A DNA stretch of 64,000 nt from Flavobacterium cupreum (lineage in GTDB: Bacteria; Bacteroidota; Bacteroidia; Flavobacteriales; Flavobacteriaceae): assembly GCF_003996965.1 (NCBI RefSeq), contig NZ_QWDM01000006.1, forward strand, positions 286,257 to 350,256, given 5' to 3'. The position numbers were made by a program, and so were the translations under genes. Below, piece by piece: positions 36,243 through 45,407 of the stretch. The first letter of the stretch is position 1. Each line of letters begins with the position of its first letter. The notes beneath the pieces were generated by a model, which was not told the origin of the DNA, made no database searches, and saw only the letters and a program-made list of their open reading frames with translations.

Positions 36243-37148
36243 ATGAAGAAACTTATCATCGCAGCAGGAACCGGTTTTTTGGGCCAAAGCCTGCTCACTC
36301 ATTTCAAAGATAAATTTGAAGAAATCGTTGTTTTAACCAGAGGAAAATCAAAAGAAATTGACGGAATCAGATATGTAAACTGGAACGCCAAAACTTTTTC
36401 CGGTTGGGAAAAGGAATTGGAAAATGCGACCGTTTTAATAAATCTTGCCGGAAAATCTGTAGATTGCCGTTACACCAAAGAAAATAAAAAAGAGATTCTG
36501 TTATCCCGAATTGAAAGTACCAAAGTTTTGAATAAAGCGGTTTTGCAATGTGCCAATCCTCCAAAACACTGGCTGAACTCCTCCACTTCTACCATTTATC
36601 GTTTTTCTTTAGATAAGGAAATGGATGAGGTCGATGGTGAAATTGGAAATGATTTCTCTATGAATGTGGCACAATCCTGGGAAAAAGCATTCTTTAAAAC
36701 CGAAACTCCAAATACTTTAAAAACGGCATTGCGAACTTCAATAGTTTTAGGAAAAAACGGCGGTGCCTTACTTCCGTTAAAAACGCTCGCAAAAATAGGT
36801 TTTGGCGGAAAACAGGGAAAAGGAAATCAGATGATAAGCTGGATTCACGAAGCCGATTTTGCCCGTGCTATTGCTTTCCTAATTGAAAAAGAAATAACAG
36901 GTGTTGTCAATATCGTATCTCCGAAACCAATTGAAAACAAAAATTTCATGTCACTGTTACGAAAAGCGATTGGGAGATCATTTGGAATTCCCATCAGTGA
37001 AACTGTATTGAAATTTGGATCTGCCATAATCAGGACAGAACCTGAGCTGGTCCTGAAAAGCCGAAATGTGATTCCGAAACGACTGCACGAAAATGGTTTT
37101 CAATTTGAATTTGACACTTTAGAAAAAACCTTAAAAGATCTCATCTAA
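36243..37148 (+). CDS. TIGR01777-family NAD(P)-dependent epimerase/dehydratase
   Basis: The 301-aa extended SDR protein has the nucleotide-binding loop AAGTGFLGQSLL in place of the usual GxTGFxG. NWNAKTFSGWEKELENATVLINLAGKSVDCRYTKENK is diagnostic of the SDR39U1/YfcH group. C-terminal DUF1731-like segment LRKAIGRSFGIPISETVLKFG. The substrate of the family is not established. It overlaps the next gene by one base (TAATG), so the two are translationally coupled. Confidence 0.87.
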   Translation: MKKLIIAAGTGFLGQSLLTHFKDKFEEIVVLTRGKSKEIDGIRYVNWNAKTFSGWEKELENATVLINLAGKSVDCRYTKENKKEILLSRIESTKVLNKAVLQCANPPKHWLNSSTSTIYRFSLDKEMDEVDGEIGNDFSMNVAQSWEKAFFKTETPNTLKTALRTSIVLGKNGGALLPLKTLAKIGFGGKQGKGNQMISWIHEADFARAIAFLIEKEITGVVNIVSPKPIENKNFMSLLRKAIGRSFGIPISETVLKFGSAIIRTEPELVLKSRNVIPKRLHENGFQFEFDTLEKTLKDLI

Positions 37149-37606
37149 TGACTACAATACATTTGGTTACCCAAATAAATGCTTCAAAACAAATTACTTT
37201 TGATACGGCAAGAGATATTGATTTACATCAAAAATCGGCTGCTACATCTAATGAAAAAGCAATTGCCGGCATCACTTCAGGGTTAATTAACAAAAATGAA
37301 ACCGTTACCTGGCGCGGCAAACATTTCGGTTTTTACCTCACCCATAAAAGCAGAATCTCTCAAATGGATTTGTACGATTATTTTCTGGATGAAATGGAAG
37401 AAGGAAAGTTCAAATCATTCCGTCATCAGCATTTTTTTGAAGAAAAAAACGGCATTACAATTATGAAAGACCATTTGCAATATGAAACACCTTATGGAAT
37501 TTTCGGAAAATTATTTGACGTCTTATTCCTCGAAAAACACCTGACCAATTTTCTTTTGGCAAGAAATAAAATCTTGAAAGAGACCGCTGAGAAAAAACAG
37601 GAATAG
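37148..37606 (+). CDS. SRPBCC (START-like) family protein
   Basis: The 152-aa protein fits the Bet v1-like SRPBCC fold. It has an N-terminal strand IHLVTQINASKQITFDTARDIDLHQKS, the TWRGKHFGFYLTHKSRI sheet, and a long C-terminal helix (FLLARNKILKETAEKK). Such proteins bind lipophilic ligands in a deep cavity. Last gene of the GbsR cluster. Confidence 0.83.
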   Translation: MTTIHLVTQINASKQITFDTARDIDLHQKSAATSNEKAIAGITSGLINKNETVTWRGKHFGFYLTHKSRISQMDLYDYFLDEMEEGKFKSFRHQHFFEEKNGITIMKDHLQYETPYGIFGKLFDVLFLEKHLTNFLLARNKILKETAEKKQE

Positions 37607-37639
37607 ATTATTTTATTTTTTTTAGGAAGACCAATAAAG

Positions 37640-37765
37640 GGGTTTTGCACGCAGATTTTGCGGATTTTAATAACTTGATTTGAATTGCCTCCAGCTTTAG
37701 CCGGAGGAAAAAAACAATAGAAAATTCATGGCTTTAGCCAAACTTTATCTTTCGGCTAAAGCTTA
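37640..37765. repeat. Intergenic hairpins and interspersed repeat fragments
   Basis: The 168-base gap holds a half copy of the CGCAGATTTTGC element (37650-37661), a CCTCC...GGAGG hairpin (37688-37707), and GCTTTAGCC paired with GGCTAAAGC (37731-37739 and 37754-37762). GCTTTAGCC occurs three times counting both strands. It sits between convergent genes, where it may terminate both transcripts. Confidence 0.6.
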
Positions 37766-37774
37766 AATTTTATT

Positions 37775-38581
37775 CTAAAGAAACACAATCATCAGCCACC
37801 AGAAAATTGGTACGCTCTCTACCCAGAAAGAAGTGTAGTATTTAGATCGGTTTGGATTGGCAAACAGAATAAATAACATTAACGTCACCACCATGATCAA
37901 ATTGATAATCAGGTCGTGAAGTGTAAAAGTCAATATTCCTAAAATCCAAAACGGAACCAACAGTGAAAATCCTAAGATTTTAGTTCGTTTCACGCCAATG
38001 GTCTGCGGAACCGTTTTTAAATGCGGATCGTCATTGGCCAGATCTAAAATCTCAAAAACCAGGATCAGCACAAAAACCAACACAAAACGCTGGATACATT
38101 TTATAAAAAAATTACCTGTAAACGGAATTTCAGCATTTACATAAGGTAATACCAGAGTCGCCCCCACCCAGCAAAGCGCTACGATATAAATTTTTACCCC
38201 GGCCCAGTTTCGGGCATTTTTTCGATTGGGAAAAAACGGAAGTGTATAAAGTGCCGTTATGGCAAATATTCCAAATGAAACGATCTGCGTAATTCGCTTT
38301 AGATGAAAAAAATAGTACGCGACCAAAATCAGGGAAATAAAACTTAAAACGGCAATAATTTTCAGCTGATTTCCAATCGGTTTTTTTTTGACCCGGACCA
38401 AAGCATCGTATTTAACAAAATTATACGCCACAATTGTTCCGAAAAAAACAAACAAGGCCATGGCTTCATCATATTGAATATGAAACACATGGAAAGTTAG
38501 CCGAACCAAAGCATAACACGATAAAGCCACGTGGATACTGCTGTTTAAATAAAAATCTAGCACCTGTTTTAGAAGTTTCAT
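37775..38581 (-). CDS. UbiA-like membrane protein
   Basis: The 268-aa protein has about eight hydrophobic segments. It resembles UbiA-type prenyltransferases in size and topology and carries DLANDDPHLKTVPQTIGVKRT, comparable with the second Asp-rich loop (DxxxD) of that superfamily. The first NDxxDxxxD motif is not evident: the expected region reads VKYDALVRVKKKPIGN, which keeps only part. It may therefore be a degenerate homologue without classical activity. Alone on its strand, divergent from gcvP. Confidence 0.7.
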   Translation of the reverse strand: MKLLKQVLDFYLNSSIHVALSCYALVRLTFHVFHIQYDEAMALFVFFGTIVAYNFVKYDALVRVKKKPIGNQLKIIAVLSFISLILVAYYFFHLKRITQIVSFGIFAITALYTLPFFPNRKNARNWAGVKIYIVALCWVGATLVLPYVNAEIPFTGNFFIKCIQRFVLVFVLILVFEILDLANDDPHLKTVPQTIGVKRTKILGFSLLVPFWILGILTFTLHDLIINLIMVVTLMLFILFANPNRSKYYTSFWVESVPIFWWLMIVFL

Positions 38582-38677
38582 AGCTCAAATCTAATCAATT
38601 GGTAACAAATCAACTCTTTAGTTATAAATTTCATAAAAATTGAAGTTAAAAATACCTATTAAATTATTAATAATACT

Positions 38678-38685
38678 TAATTTTG
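38678..38685 (+). promoter_or_regulatory. Candidate -7 box of gcvP (TAATTTTG)
   Basis: TAATTTTG fits TAnnTTTG and lies 31 bases before the gcvP ATG. No TTG occurs at the expected -33 position. There is no room for a tandem glycine riboswitch, since the gap between the divergent genes is only 135 bases. Confidence 0.4.
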
Positions 38686-38716
38686 CGCGACAAAAAAACA
38701 ACACTTTTACAACTAT

Positions 38717-41566
38717 ATGAAAACAGATGCTTTTGCTTTAAGACACATTGGTCCAAGAGAAACAGATCTTCAACACATGTTACAAACAATTGGAGTTGAA
38801 TCGATCGAACAACTTGTTTACGAAACCCTTCCAGATGACATTCGTTTAAAAGCACCTTTAAACTTAGATCCGGCGATGACGGAATACGAATTCGCAAATC
38901 ATATTCAGGAATTAGGAAAGAAAAACAAAGTATTCAAATCGTATATTGGTTTGGGTTATCATCCAACTATCGTTCCGGCTCCAATTCAGAGAAATATCTT
39001 CGAAAATCCAGGATGGTATACTGCTTATACACCTTATCAGGCAGAAATTGCTCAGGGTCGTCTTGAAGCTATTTTAAATTTTCAGACTACTGTTATTGAA
39101 TTAACCGGAATGGAAATTGCAAACGCTTCTTTACTTGATGAAGGAACTGCTGCTGCTGAAGCTATGGCTTTGTTATTTGATGTTCGTACACGCGACCAAA
39201 AGAAAAACAACATAAATAAATTCTTCGTTTCAGAAGAAATTTTACCTCAGACTTTATCTGTACTACAAACGCGTTCAACTCCGGTTGGAATTGAATTAGT
39301 GGTTGAAAACCACGAAACCTTTGATTTTTCAAATGAGTTTTTCGGAGCTATTTTACAATATCCCGGAAAATATGGTCAGGTAAATGATTATAATGCTTTT
39401 GTTGCTAAAGCAAAAGAAAACGAAATTAAAGTAGCTTTTGCTGCTGATATTTTATCATTAGCGGCTTTGACTTCTCCGGGAGAAATGGGAGCTGCAGTAG
39501 TTGTTGGAACTTCACAACGTTTTGGTGTACCAATGGGTTACGGTGGTCCTCACGCTGCTTTTTTTGCAACTAAAGATGAGTACAAAAGATCCATGCCGGG
39601 TCGTATCATCGGAGTTTCTATCGATGTAAACGGAAATCGTGCCTTACGTATGGCGTTAGGAACTCGCGAGCAGCACATTAAACGTGAAAAAGCAACTTCA
39701 AACATTTGCACCGCTCAGGTTTTATTAGCGGTTATGGCCGGAATGTATGCAGTTTACCACGGACCAAAAGGATTGCAATACATTGCAAACAAAGTGCACG
39801 CATCAGCGGTCACGACTGCTGAAGCTTTAAATAAATTAGGAGTTTTCCAAACCAATACGGCTTACTTTGATACTATTTTGGTAAAAGCAGATGCTCAAAA
39901 AGTAAAAGCTATTGCAGAGAAAAACGAAGTAAACTTCTTCTATGCTGATGCCGATACAATTTCGATTTCGTTAAACGAAACCACTTCAATTGCCGACATC
40001 AACCAAATTATTGCCATTTTTGCTGAAGCTTTAGGAAAAGAAACTGTTACTGTTGCTGAATTAGCGACTGCAAGTCAGTTACCGGCTTCATTAGAAAGAA
40101 CATCACCTTTCTTAACGCATGATGTATTCAACAATCATCATTCTGAAAGTCAGATCATGCGTTACATCAAAAAATTAGAGCGTAAAGATTTATCGCTGAA
40201 TCATTCGATGATTTCATTGGGTTCTTGTACGATGAAATTAAACGCAGCTTCAGAAATGCTGCCTTTATCAATGCCAAACTGGAACAGCATTCACCCGTTT
40301 GCACCAGTTGAGCAAGCCGAAGGTTACATCACAATGCTTAAAAAATTAGAAGAGCAATTAAATGTAATTACAGGATTTGCCGGTACAACATTACAGCCTA
40401 ACTCCGGAGCTCAGGGAGAATATGCAGGTTTAATGGCGATTCGTGCTTACCATTTATCAAGAAACGAAAGTCACCGTAATGTATGTTTGATTCCTTCATC
40501 TGCTCACGGAACAAATCCTGCTTCTGCAGCAATGGCCGGAATGAAAATCATTGTTACTAAAACTACTCCGGAAGGAAATATTGATGTCGAAGATTTGAGA
40601 GAAAAAGCGATTGAGCATAAAGATGACTTATCTTGTTTAATGGTAACGTATCCTTCTACTCACGGAGTTTTCGAATCTTCAATAATTGAAATCACTAAAT
40701 TAATCCACGACAATGGCGGATTAGTCTATATGGATGGTGCCAATATGAACGCGCAGGTTGGATTAACAAATCCTGCTACAATTGGTGCTGATGTTTGTCA
40801 CTTAAACTTACACAAAACATTCGCTATTCCTCACGGTGGAGGCGGACCTGGAGTTGGCCCAATCTGTGTAAACGAAAAACTGGTGCCATTTTTACCAACA
40901 AACCCAATCTTAAAAGTTGGTGGTGAGCAAGCGATTACAGCTATTTCATCTGCACCTTACGGATCAGCTTTAGTATGTTTAATTTCTTACGGCTACATCA
41001 CCATGATGGGAGCTGAAGGATTAAAAAGCGCTACAGAGCATGCTATTTTGAATGCTAACTACATGAAAGCCCGTTTCGAAGGGCACTACCCAATTCTGTA
41101 TACAGGAGAATGCGGAAGAGCGGCTCACGAAATGATTTTAGATTGTCGTGCATTTAAAGAAAACGGAATTGAAGTTGGTGATATCGCGAAACGTTTAATG
41201 GATTACGGTTTCCATGCGCCAACGGTTTCTTTCCCTGTTGCAGGGACTCTAATGATCGAACCAACTGAATCTGAAGATTTGGCAGAATTAGATCGTTTTT
41301 GTGATGCTCTTATTTCAATTAGAAAAGAGATCGAAGCTGCAACAGCCGATGATAAAAACAACGTATTGAAAAATGCACCTCACACATTAGCAATGTTAAC
41401 TACTGATAACTGGGCTTTCCCTTACACCAGAGAAAAAGCAGCTTATCCGTTAGAGTACATCGCTGAAAATAAATTCTGGCCATCAGTGCGTCGTGTAGAT
41501 GATGCTTATGGTGACAGAAACTTAATCTGCAGCTGTGCTCCTATTGAAGCTTATATGGAAAACTAA
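38717..41566 (+). CDS. gcvP: Glycine dehydrogenase (decarboxylating), single-chain P protein
   Basis: The 949-aa PLP enzyme of the glycine cleavage system decarboxylates glycine and passes the aminomethyl group to H protein. Both halves are fused (N-terminal catalytic-like half about 1-440, C-terminal half about 450-949). PLP lysine is in HLNLHKTFAIPHGGGGPG. RHIGPRETDLQHML marks the N-terminus. gcvT and gcvH are not adjacent, as often in Bacteroidota. Complete, with its own terminator. Confidence 0.97.
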   Translation: MKTDAFALRHIGPRETDLQHMLQTIGVESIEQLVYETLPDDIRLKAPLNLDPAMTEYEFANHIQELGKKNKVFKSYIGLGYHPTIVPAPIQRNIFENPGWYTAYTPYQAEIAQGRLEAILNFQTTVIELTGMEIANASLLDEGTAAAEAMALLFDVRTRDQKKNNINKFFVSEEILPQTLSVLQTRSTPVGIELVVENHETFDFSNEFFGAILQYPGKYGQVNDYNAFVAKAKENEIKVAFAADILSLAALTSPGEMGAAVVVGTSQRFGVPMGYGGPHAAFFATKDEYKRSMPGRIIGVSIDVNGNRALRMALGTREQHIKREKATSNICTAQVLLAVMAGMYAVYHGPKGLQYIANKVHASAVTTAEALNKLGVFQTNTAYFDTILVKADAQKVKAIAEKNEVNFFYADADTISISLNETTSIADINQIIAIFAEALGKETVTVAELATASQLPASLERTSPFLTHDVFNNHHSESQIMRYIKKLERKDLSLNHSMISLGSCTMKLNAASEMLPLSMPNWNSIHPFAPVEQAEGYITMLKKLEEQLNVITGFAGTTLQPNSGAQGEYAGLMAIRAYHLSRNESHRNVCLIPSSAHGTNPASAAMAGMKIIVTKTTPEGNIDVEDLREKAIEHKDDLSCLMVTYPSTHGVFESSIIEITKLIHDNGGLVYMDGANMNAQVGLTNPATIGADVCHLNLHKTFAIPHGGGGPGVGPICVNEKLVPFLPTNPILKVGGEQAITAISSAPYGSALVCLISYGYITMMGAEGLKSATEHAILNANYMKARFEGHYPILYTGECGRAAHEMILDCRAFKENGIEVGDIAKRLMDYGFHAPTVSFPVAGTLMIEPTESEDLAELDRFCDALISIRKEIEAATADDKNNVLKNAPHTLAMLTTDNWAFPYTREKAAYPLEYIAENKFWPSVRRVDDAYGDRNLICSCAPIEAYMEN

Positions 41567-41591
41567 GAAATAACTTTCTCATTCATATCCA

Positions 41592-41627
41592 GACCCGACA
41601 GGCTTTAAAACCTGTCGGGTTTATTTT
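41592..41627 (+). terminator. Terminator of gcvP
   Basis: ACCCGACAGG and CCTGTCGGGT form a 10-bp stem with an 8-nt loop and a T-rich tail. The stem core is shared with the terminator at 14968-15000. Confidence 0.8.
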
Positions 41628-41628
41628 T

Positions 41629-41706
41629 GTTTCAGGTTTCATGTTTCATGTTAGCTTGAAACCTGAAACTTTTTTAATCTCCACAAAACCTGAAACTTGA
41701 AACCTT
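41629..41706. repeat. TGAAAC(C/T)TGAAAC dispersed repeat copies
   Basis: TTTCAGGTTTCATGTTTCATG on one side and CTTGAAACCTGAAAC / CCTGAAACTTGAAACC on the other form inverted and direct copies of the element seen in the purK-purE array. No gene is visible in the 339-base gap between gcvP and the FabH-like gene besides this repeat, the gcvP terminator and AT-rich DNA before the next start. Confidence 0.65.
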
Positions 41707-41905
41707 AACCAAAAAAAACTTTCTCCACTACTTTCATTTCAAACGTTTGAAATCTCGGTAAAACTTAAAATTCATTAAAAAATAAACAATATATTCCACA
41801 AAAAATTATTATTTCATAATTATATGCATGCATAGTATTTTTTATGATGTTTATCATGATTTTATTTATAATTTAGCAATAAATTTACCGGATAATCGAG
41901 GAATA

Positions 41906-42964
41906 ATGAAAATAAAAATAATAGGCATAGGAAGTTATATTCCAAATAAAGAAGTAAGCAATACTGATTTTGGGGATCATGTTTTTTTGAATGAGGATGG
42001 AACTGCTTTCGCTTACCCTAACGAAGTTGTAATTAAAAAATTTAAAGGTATTACCGGAATCGAAAATCGCCGTTATGCCGAAGACCACCATACTTCCTCA
42101 GATTTAGCCTATTTTGCTGCTGAAAGAGCAATTGAAAATGCTAAAATCGATCGTGAAACTTTAGATTACATTATTTTCGCCCATAATTTTGGCGATGTAA
42201 AATCCGGAACACATCAAACCGATATTCTTCCGAGTTTAGCAACCCGTGTTAAAAATAAACTGGACATTAAAAACCCTAAATGTGTCGCTTACGATATTCT
42301 TTTCGGATGTCCGGGCTGGATTGAAGGTGTCCTTCAGGCCAATGCCTTTATCAAATCCGGAATGGCAAAGAGAGTTCTGGTAATCGGCGCTGAAACCCTT
42401 TCGAGAGTTGTTGATGATCACGATCGTGATTCCATGATTTATTCGGATGGTGCAGGTGCTTCGGTTTTAGAAGCCTCTGATGATGAAGCAGGATTATTAT
42501 CGTACGAAAGCGCTACTTTCGCTAACGAGGAAGCTAATTTCCTATACTTCGGAAAATCATACAATCCTGATTTGGATCCGGATATCAAATACATCAAAAT
42601 GTATGGCCGTAAAATTTACGAGTTTGCTTTAAGTCAGGTACCATGTGCTATGAAAGAATGTCTTGACAAAAGCGGAATCGGAATTGAAGAAGTCAAGAAA
42701 ATCCTGATTCACCAGGCCAACGAAAAAATGGACGAGGCAATTGTGGCCCGTTTTTATAAATTATACGACAAGACGCCGCCTGAAAATATTATGCCAATGA
42801 GTATCCATGATTTAGGGAACAGCAGCGTCGCGACAGTACCTACGCTATTTGATTTGCTGATACAGGGCAAATTGGAAAATCATGAAATCAACAAAGGTGA
42901 CGTTGTTATTTTTGCTTCTGTCGGAGCAGGAATGAATGTGAATGCTTTTGTATACCGCTATTAA
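41906..42964 (+). CDS. 3-oxoacyl-ACP synthase III family protein (FabH-like)
   Basis: The 352-aa thiolase-fold condensing enzyme has the Cys-His-Asn triad: Cys in DILFGCPGWIEG, His in LIHQANEKM and Asn in HDLGNSSVATVPT. It is longer and more diverged than a housekeeping FabH and has no fab neighbours, so it may start a special acyl chain or make a secondary lipid. The frame opens at 41828, but the ATG at 41906 yields MKIKIIGIGSYIPNKEV, the standard N-terminus. Monocistronic. Confidence 0.85.
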   Translation: MKIKIIGIGSYIPNKEVSNTDFGDHVFLNEDGTAFAYPNEVVIKKFKGITGIENRRYAEDHHTSSDLAYFAAERAIENAKIDRETLDYIIFAHNFGDVKSGTHQTDILPSLATRVKNKLDIKNPKCVAYDILFGCPGWIEGVLQANAFIKSGMAKRVLVIGAETLSRVVDDHDRDSMIYSDGAGASVLEASDDEAGLLSYESATFANEEANFLYFGKSYNPDLDPDIKYIKMYGRKIYEFALSQVPCAMKECLDKSGIGIEEVKKILIHQANEKMDEAIVARFYKLYDKTPPENIMPMSIHDLGNSSVATVPTLFDLLIQGKLENHEINKGDVVIFASVGAGMNVNAFVYRY

Positions 42965-43040
42965 TAGTTTGCAGTCGCAGTTTGAGCAGGCTGAATATTG
43001 GGACTGAAAACTGTGACTGAATACCGTGACTGAAAACTAA
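42965..43040. repeat. Dispersed CAGTCGCAG/GACTGAAAACT repeat copy
   Basis: GTTTGCAGTCGCAGTTT begins right after the FabH-like stop. GACTGAAAACTGTGACTGAA and a second GTGACTGAAAACT follow. Closely matches the copy at 18410-18482. Confidence 0.65.
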
Positions 43041-43041
43041 A

Positions 43042-43073
43042 AAAAAGTCCGCATTTTAAAATGCGGACTTTTT
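43042..43073. terminator. Terminator of the FabH-like gene
   Basis: AAAAGTCCGCAT pairs with ATGCGGACTTTT (12 bp, 6-nt loop). A TATATTTG -7-like box for the next gene follows at 43077-43084. Confidence 0.85.
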
Positions 43074-43108
43074 AGTATATTTGCGCCTTTGCTGTTAAAA
43101 AATATAAG

Positions 43109-43630
43109 ATGTACGAAAAAACGTTTCCGAATAAAAGATTCAAACTTACTTTAGAATTTTTACAAAAACATATCAACACCTCAGAATCTATTTTAGATTT
43201 AGGAGTAGAAAATCCTTTTTCCAAAATCATGAAAGAGGCCGGATTTTCAGTAAAAAATACTACCGGAGAAGATTTAGATTTAAACCAGGATGTTTTTAAA
43301 ACTGAAAAAACAACTGTCGTAACAGCTTTTGAAATTTTCGAGCATTTATTAAATCCATTCACGATTTTAACCGAAATCAAATCCGACAAGCTTTTAATTT
43401 CAATTCCGATGCGCCTTTGGTTTTCTCCGGCATACCGCAGTAAAACAGATATGTGGGACAGGCATTACCACGAATTTGAAGACTGGCAGTTAGACTGGCT
43501 TCTGGAAAAAACAGGCTGGAAAATTATCGACAGGCAAAAATGGACCAATCCGGTAAAAAAATTTGGTCTTCGTCCGCTTTTGAGAAGTTTTACAAACAGA
43601 TACTATATTGTTTACGCTGAAAAAATATAA
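43109..43630 (+). CDS. Small SAM-dependent methyltransferase-like protein
   Basis: The 173-aa class I methyltransferase-like protein has motif I ILDLGVENPFSK, where the Gly-rich loop keeps only one Gly, and a motif near VVTAFEIFEHLLNPF typical of methyltransferases. The SAM loop is degenerate, so activity is uncertain. The glycosyltransferase gene follows after a hairpin, suggesting a loose functional link to surface glycans. Confidence 0.75.
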   Translation: MYEKTFPNKRFKLTLEFLQKHINTSESILDLGVENPFSKIMKEAGFSVKNTTGEDLDLNQDVFKTEKTTVVTAFEIFEHLLNPFTILTEIKSDKLLISIPMRLWFSPAYRSKTDMWDRHYHEFEDWQLDWLLEKTGWKIIDRQKWTNPVKKFGLRPLLRSFTNRYYIVYAEKI

Positions 43631-43647
43631 TTCAAATTCCAAAAAAT

Positions 43648-43703
43648 AAATTCCAAATTCCAATTTTTACCAATTAATGGTTCAAATTGGAATTTGGAAT
43701 TTT
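43648..43703. terminator. Perfect 19-bp inverted repeat, AAATTCCAA family
   Basis: AAATTCCAAATTCCAATTT (43648-43666) and its exact complement (43684-43702) enclose a 17-nt loop, and T follows. It may terminate the methyltransferase transcript. It is also the most symmetrical member of an interspersed repeat family found at six intergenic places in the window. Confidence 0.7.
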
Positions 43704-43731
43704 AGAAAACTGGGATTTAATTTAAAAATTT

Positions 43732-44580
43732 ATGAGATATTACATCGTCATTCCCGCGCACAACGAGCAGGATTTAATTGGCCTGACCTTACAATCTTTG
43801 GTTTCCCAAACAGTTTTACCCGCAAAAGTTGTTGTTGTAAATGACAATTCGACTGATAAAACAGAAGAAATTGTATTGGGGTTTGCTAAAGAAAATCCGT
43901 TTATTTCTGTTGTCAACAAAACGTCAGATGCCATTCACATGCCCGGAAGCAAAGTAATTCAGGCTTTTCAGAAAGGTTTTGAAACACTGGATTCTAACTA
44001 CGATATTATTGTAAAAATAGATGGCGATTTAATTTTTCCTTCCAATTATTTTGAGAACATAATCAGACATTTTGAATCCGATCCGAAAATTGGAATGGCG
44101 GGAGGTTTTTGTTATATCGAAAAGAATGGCGAATGGGTTTTAGAAAACCTGACCGATAAAGATCATATTCGCGGTGCATTAAAAGCGTACCGTGCAGCTA
44201 CTTTTCAGCAAATTGGAGGCTTAAAACCTGCCATGGGCTGGGACACGGTAGACGAATTACTTTGTAAATATTACGGCTGGAAAGTAGTGACAGATACTTC
44301 TTTGCACGTCAAACACCTTAAACCAACAGGGGCAAATTACAACAAAACAGCCCGTTACAAACAAGGAGAGGCCTTTTATACTCTTGGTTACGGTTTTTGG
44401 ATTACAGCAATTGCCTCAGCAAAACTGGCGATGATGAAGAAAAAACCATTTCTCTTTTTTGATTATATCAAAGGATTTTGGAAAGCCAAAAATGCCAAAA
44501 CACCTTTATTAGTTACACCGGAACAGGCAAAATTTATTAGAAATTATCGTTTGCAGAAAATGAAAGAAAAGTTAATTTGA
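43732..44580 (+). CDS. Glycosyltransferase family 2
   Basis: The 282-aa GT-A enzyme begins with YYIVIPAHNEQDLIGLTLQSL and has nucleotide-binding VVNDNSTDKTEE and the metal motif IVKIDGDLIFP (DxD). C-terminal WDTVDELLCKYYGWKV supplies the probable catalytic acidic residues. It probably adds a sugar to a lipid or surface polysaccharide. No other glycan genes are adjacent except the small methyltransferase. Confidence 0.9.
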   Translation: MRYYIVIPAHNEQDLIGLTLQSLVSQTVLPAKVVVVNDNSTDKTEEIVLGFAKENPFISVVNKTSDAIHMPGSKVIQAFQKGFETLDSNYDIIVKIDGDLIFPSNYFENIIRHFESDPKIGMAGGFCYIEKNGEWVLENLTDKDHIRGALKAYRAATFQQIGGLKPAMGWDTVDELLCKYYGWKVVTDTSLHVKHLKPTGANYNKTARYKQGEAFYTLGYGFWITAIASAKLAMMKKKPFLFFDYIKGFWKAKNAKTPLLVTPEQAKFIRNYRLQKMKEKLI

Positions 44581-44660
44581 CCTCGAAACGGCCGAAAATA
44601 CTTAACTCATAACCCAAAACTCATAACTTCTTTTTACCTTAGCCAATATTTGTAAAAACT

Positions 44661-45407
44661 ATGATGCTCATTCGTTATTTATCCCAAATAGGAAGATATT
44701 TTTTAATGCTGAAGGAAATTTTCAACAAACAGACCAAATGGCCTGTCATGAAAAATCTAATCCTGAAAGAAATAGACGATTTAATTATTGACTCCCTGGG
44801 AATTGTTTGTTTTATCTCTTTCTTTATCGGAGGAGTTGTAGCCATTCAGACGGCGCTAAATTTAACTAATCCGTTAATTCCAAAATACTTAATTGGTTTT
44901 GCCACACGTCAGTCGGTAATCCTGGAGTTTGCCCCTACTTTTATTTCCGTTATTATGGCTGGAAAAATGGGGTCTTACATCACTTCGAGTATCGGAACCA
45001 TGCGTGTTACCGAACAGATTGATGCTTTGGAAGTTATGGGTGTTAATTCCCTGAACTATCTTGTTTTTCCAAAAATAATTGCCTTATTAATGTATCCTTT
45101 CGTCATCGGAATCAGTATGTTTTTGGGTGTTTTCGGTGGATGGCTAGCTTGTGCATACGGCGGATTTTCAACCAGTCAGGACTTTATTCAGGGAGCTCAG
45201 ATGGAGTTTATCCCTTTTCATATCACCTATGCTTTTATCAAAACTTTAATTTTCGCCATGTTATTAGCGACAATCCCTTCTTTTCATGGCTATTATATGA
45301 AAGGTGGAGCCCTTGAAGTGGGTAAGGCAAGTACAGTATCGTTTGTGTGGACATCGGTTTGTATTATTCTTTTCAATTATATATTAACGCAACTATTATT
45401 AGGATAA
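44661..45407 (+). CDS. MlaE-family ABC transporter permease
   Basis: The 248-aa membrane permease is of the MlaE type (lipid transport between inner and outer membranes). The MlaE domain shows GGVVAIQTALNL, GKMGSYITSSIGTMRVTEQIDALEVMGVNSLNYLVFPK. Its stop overlaps the ATPase start by one base (TAATG). The MCE-domain partner is not in the window. Confidence 0.9.
   Translation: MMLIRYLSQIGRYFLMLKEIFNKQTKWPVMKNLILKEIDDLIIDSLGIVCFISFFIGGVVAIQTALNLTNPLIPKYLIGFATRQSVILEFAPTFISVIMAGKMGSYITSSIGTMRVTEQIDALEVMGVNSLNYLVFPKIIALLMYPFVIGISMFLGVFGGWLACAYGGFSTSQDFIQGAQMEFIPFHITYAFIKTLIFAMLLATIPSFHGYYMKGGALEVGKASTVSFVWTSVCIILFNYILTQLLLG

Noticed and set aside
38582..38716. Glycine riboswitch upstream of gcvP
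   Set aside because: The gap is 135 bases, very AT-rich and without the conserved aptamer helices.
41828..41905. Upstream extension of the FabH-like protein
   Set aside because: The 26 extra residues precede the family's normal N-terminal strand and show no homology by eye.
43072..43389. Minus-strand frame overlapping the methyltransferase gene
   Set aside because: The plus-strand frame has recognisable motifs and a promoter-like box; the minus frame has none.
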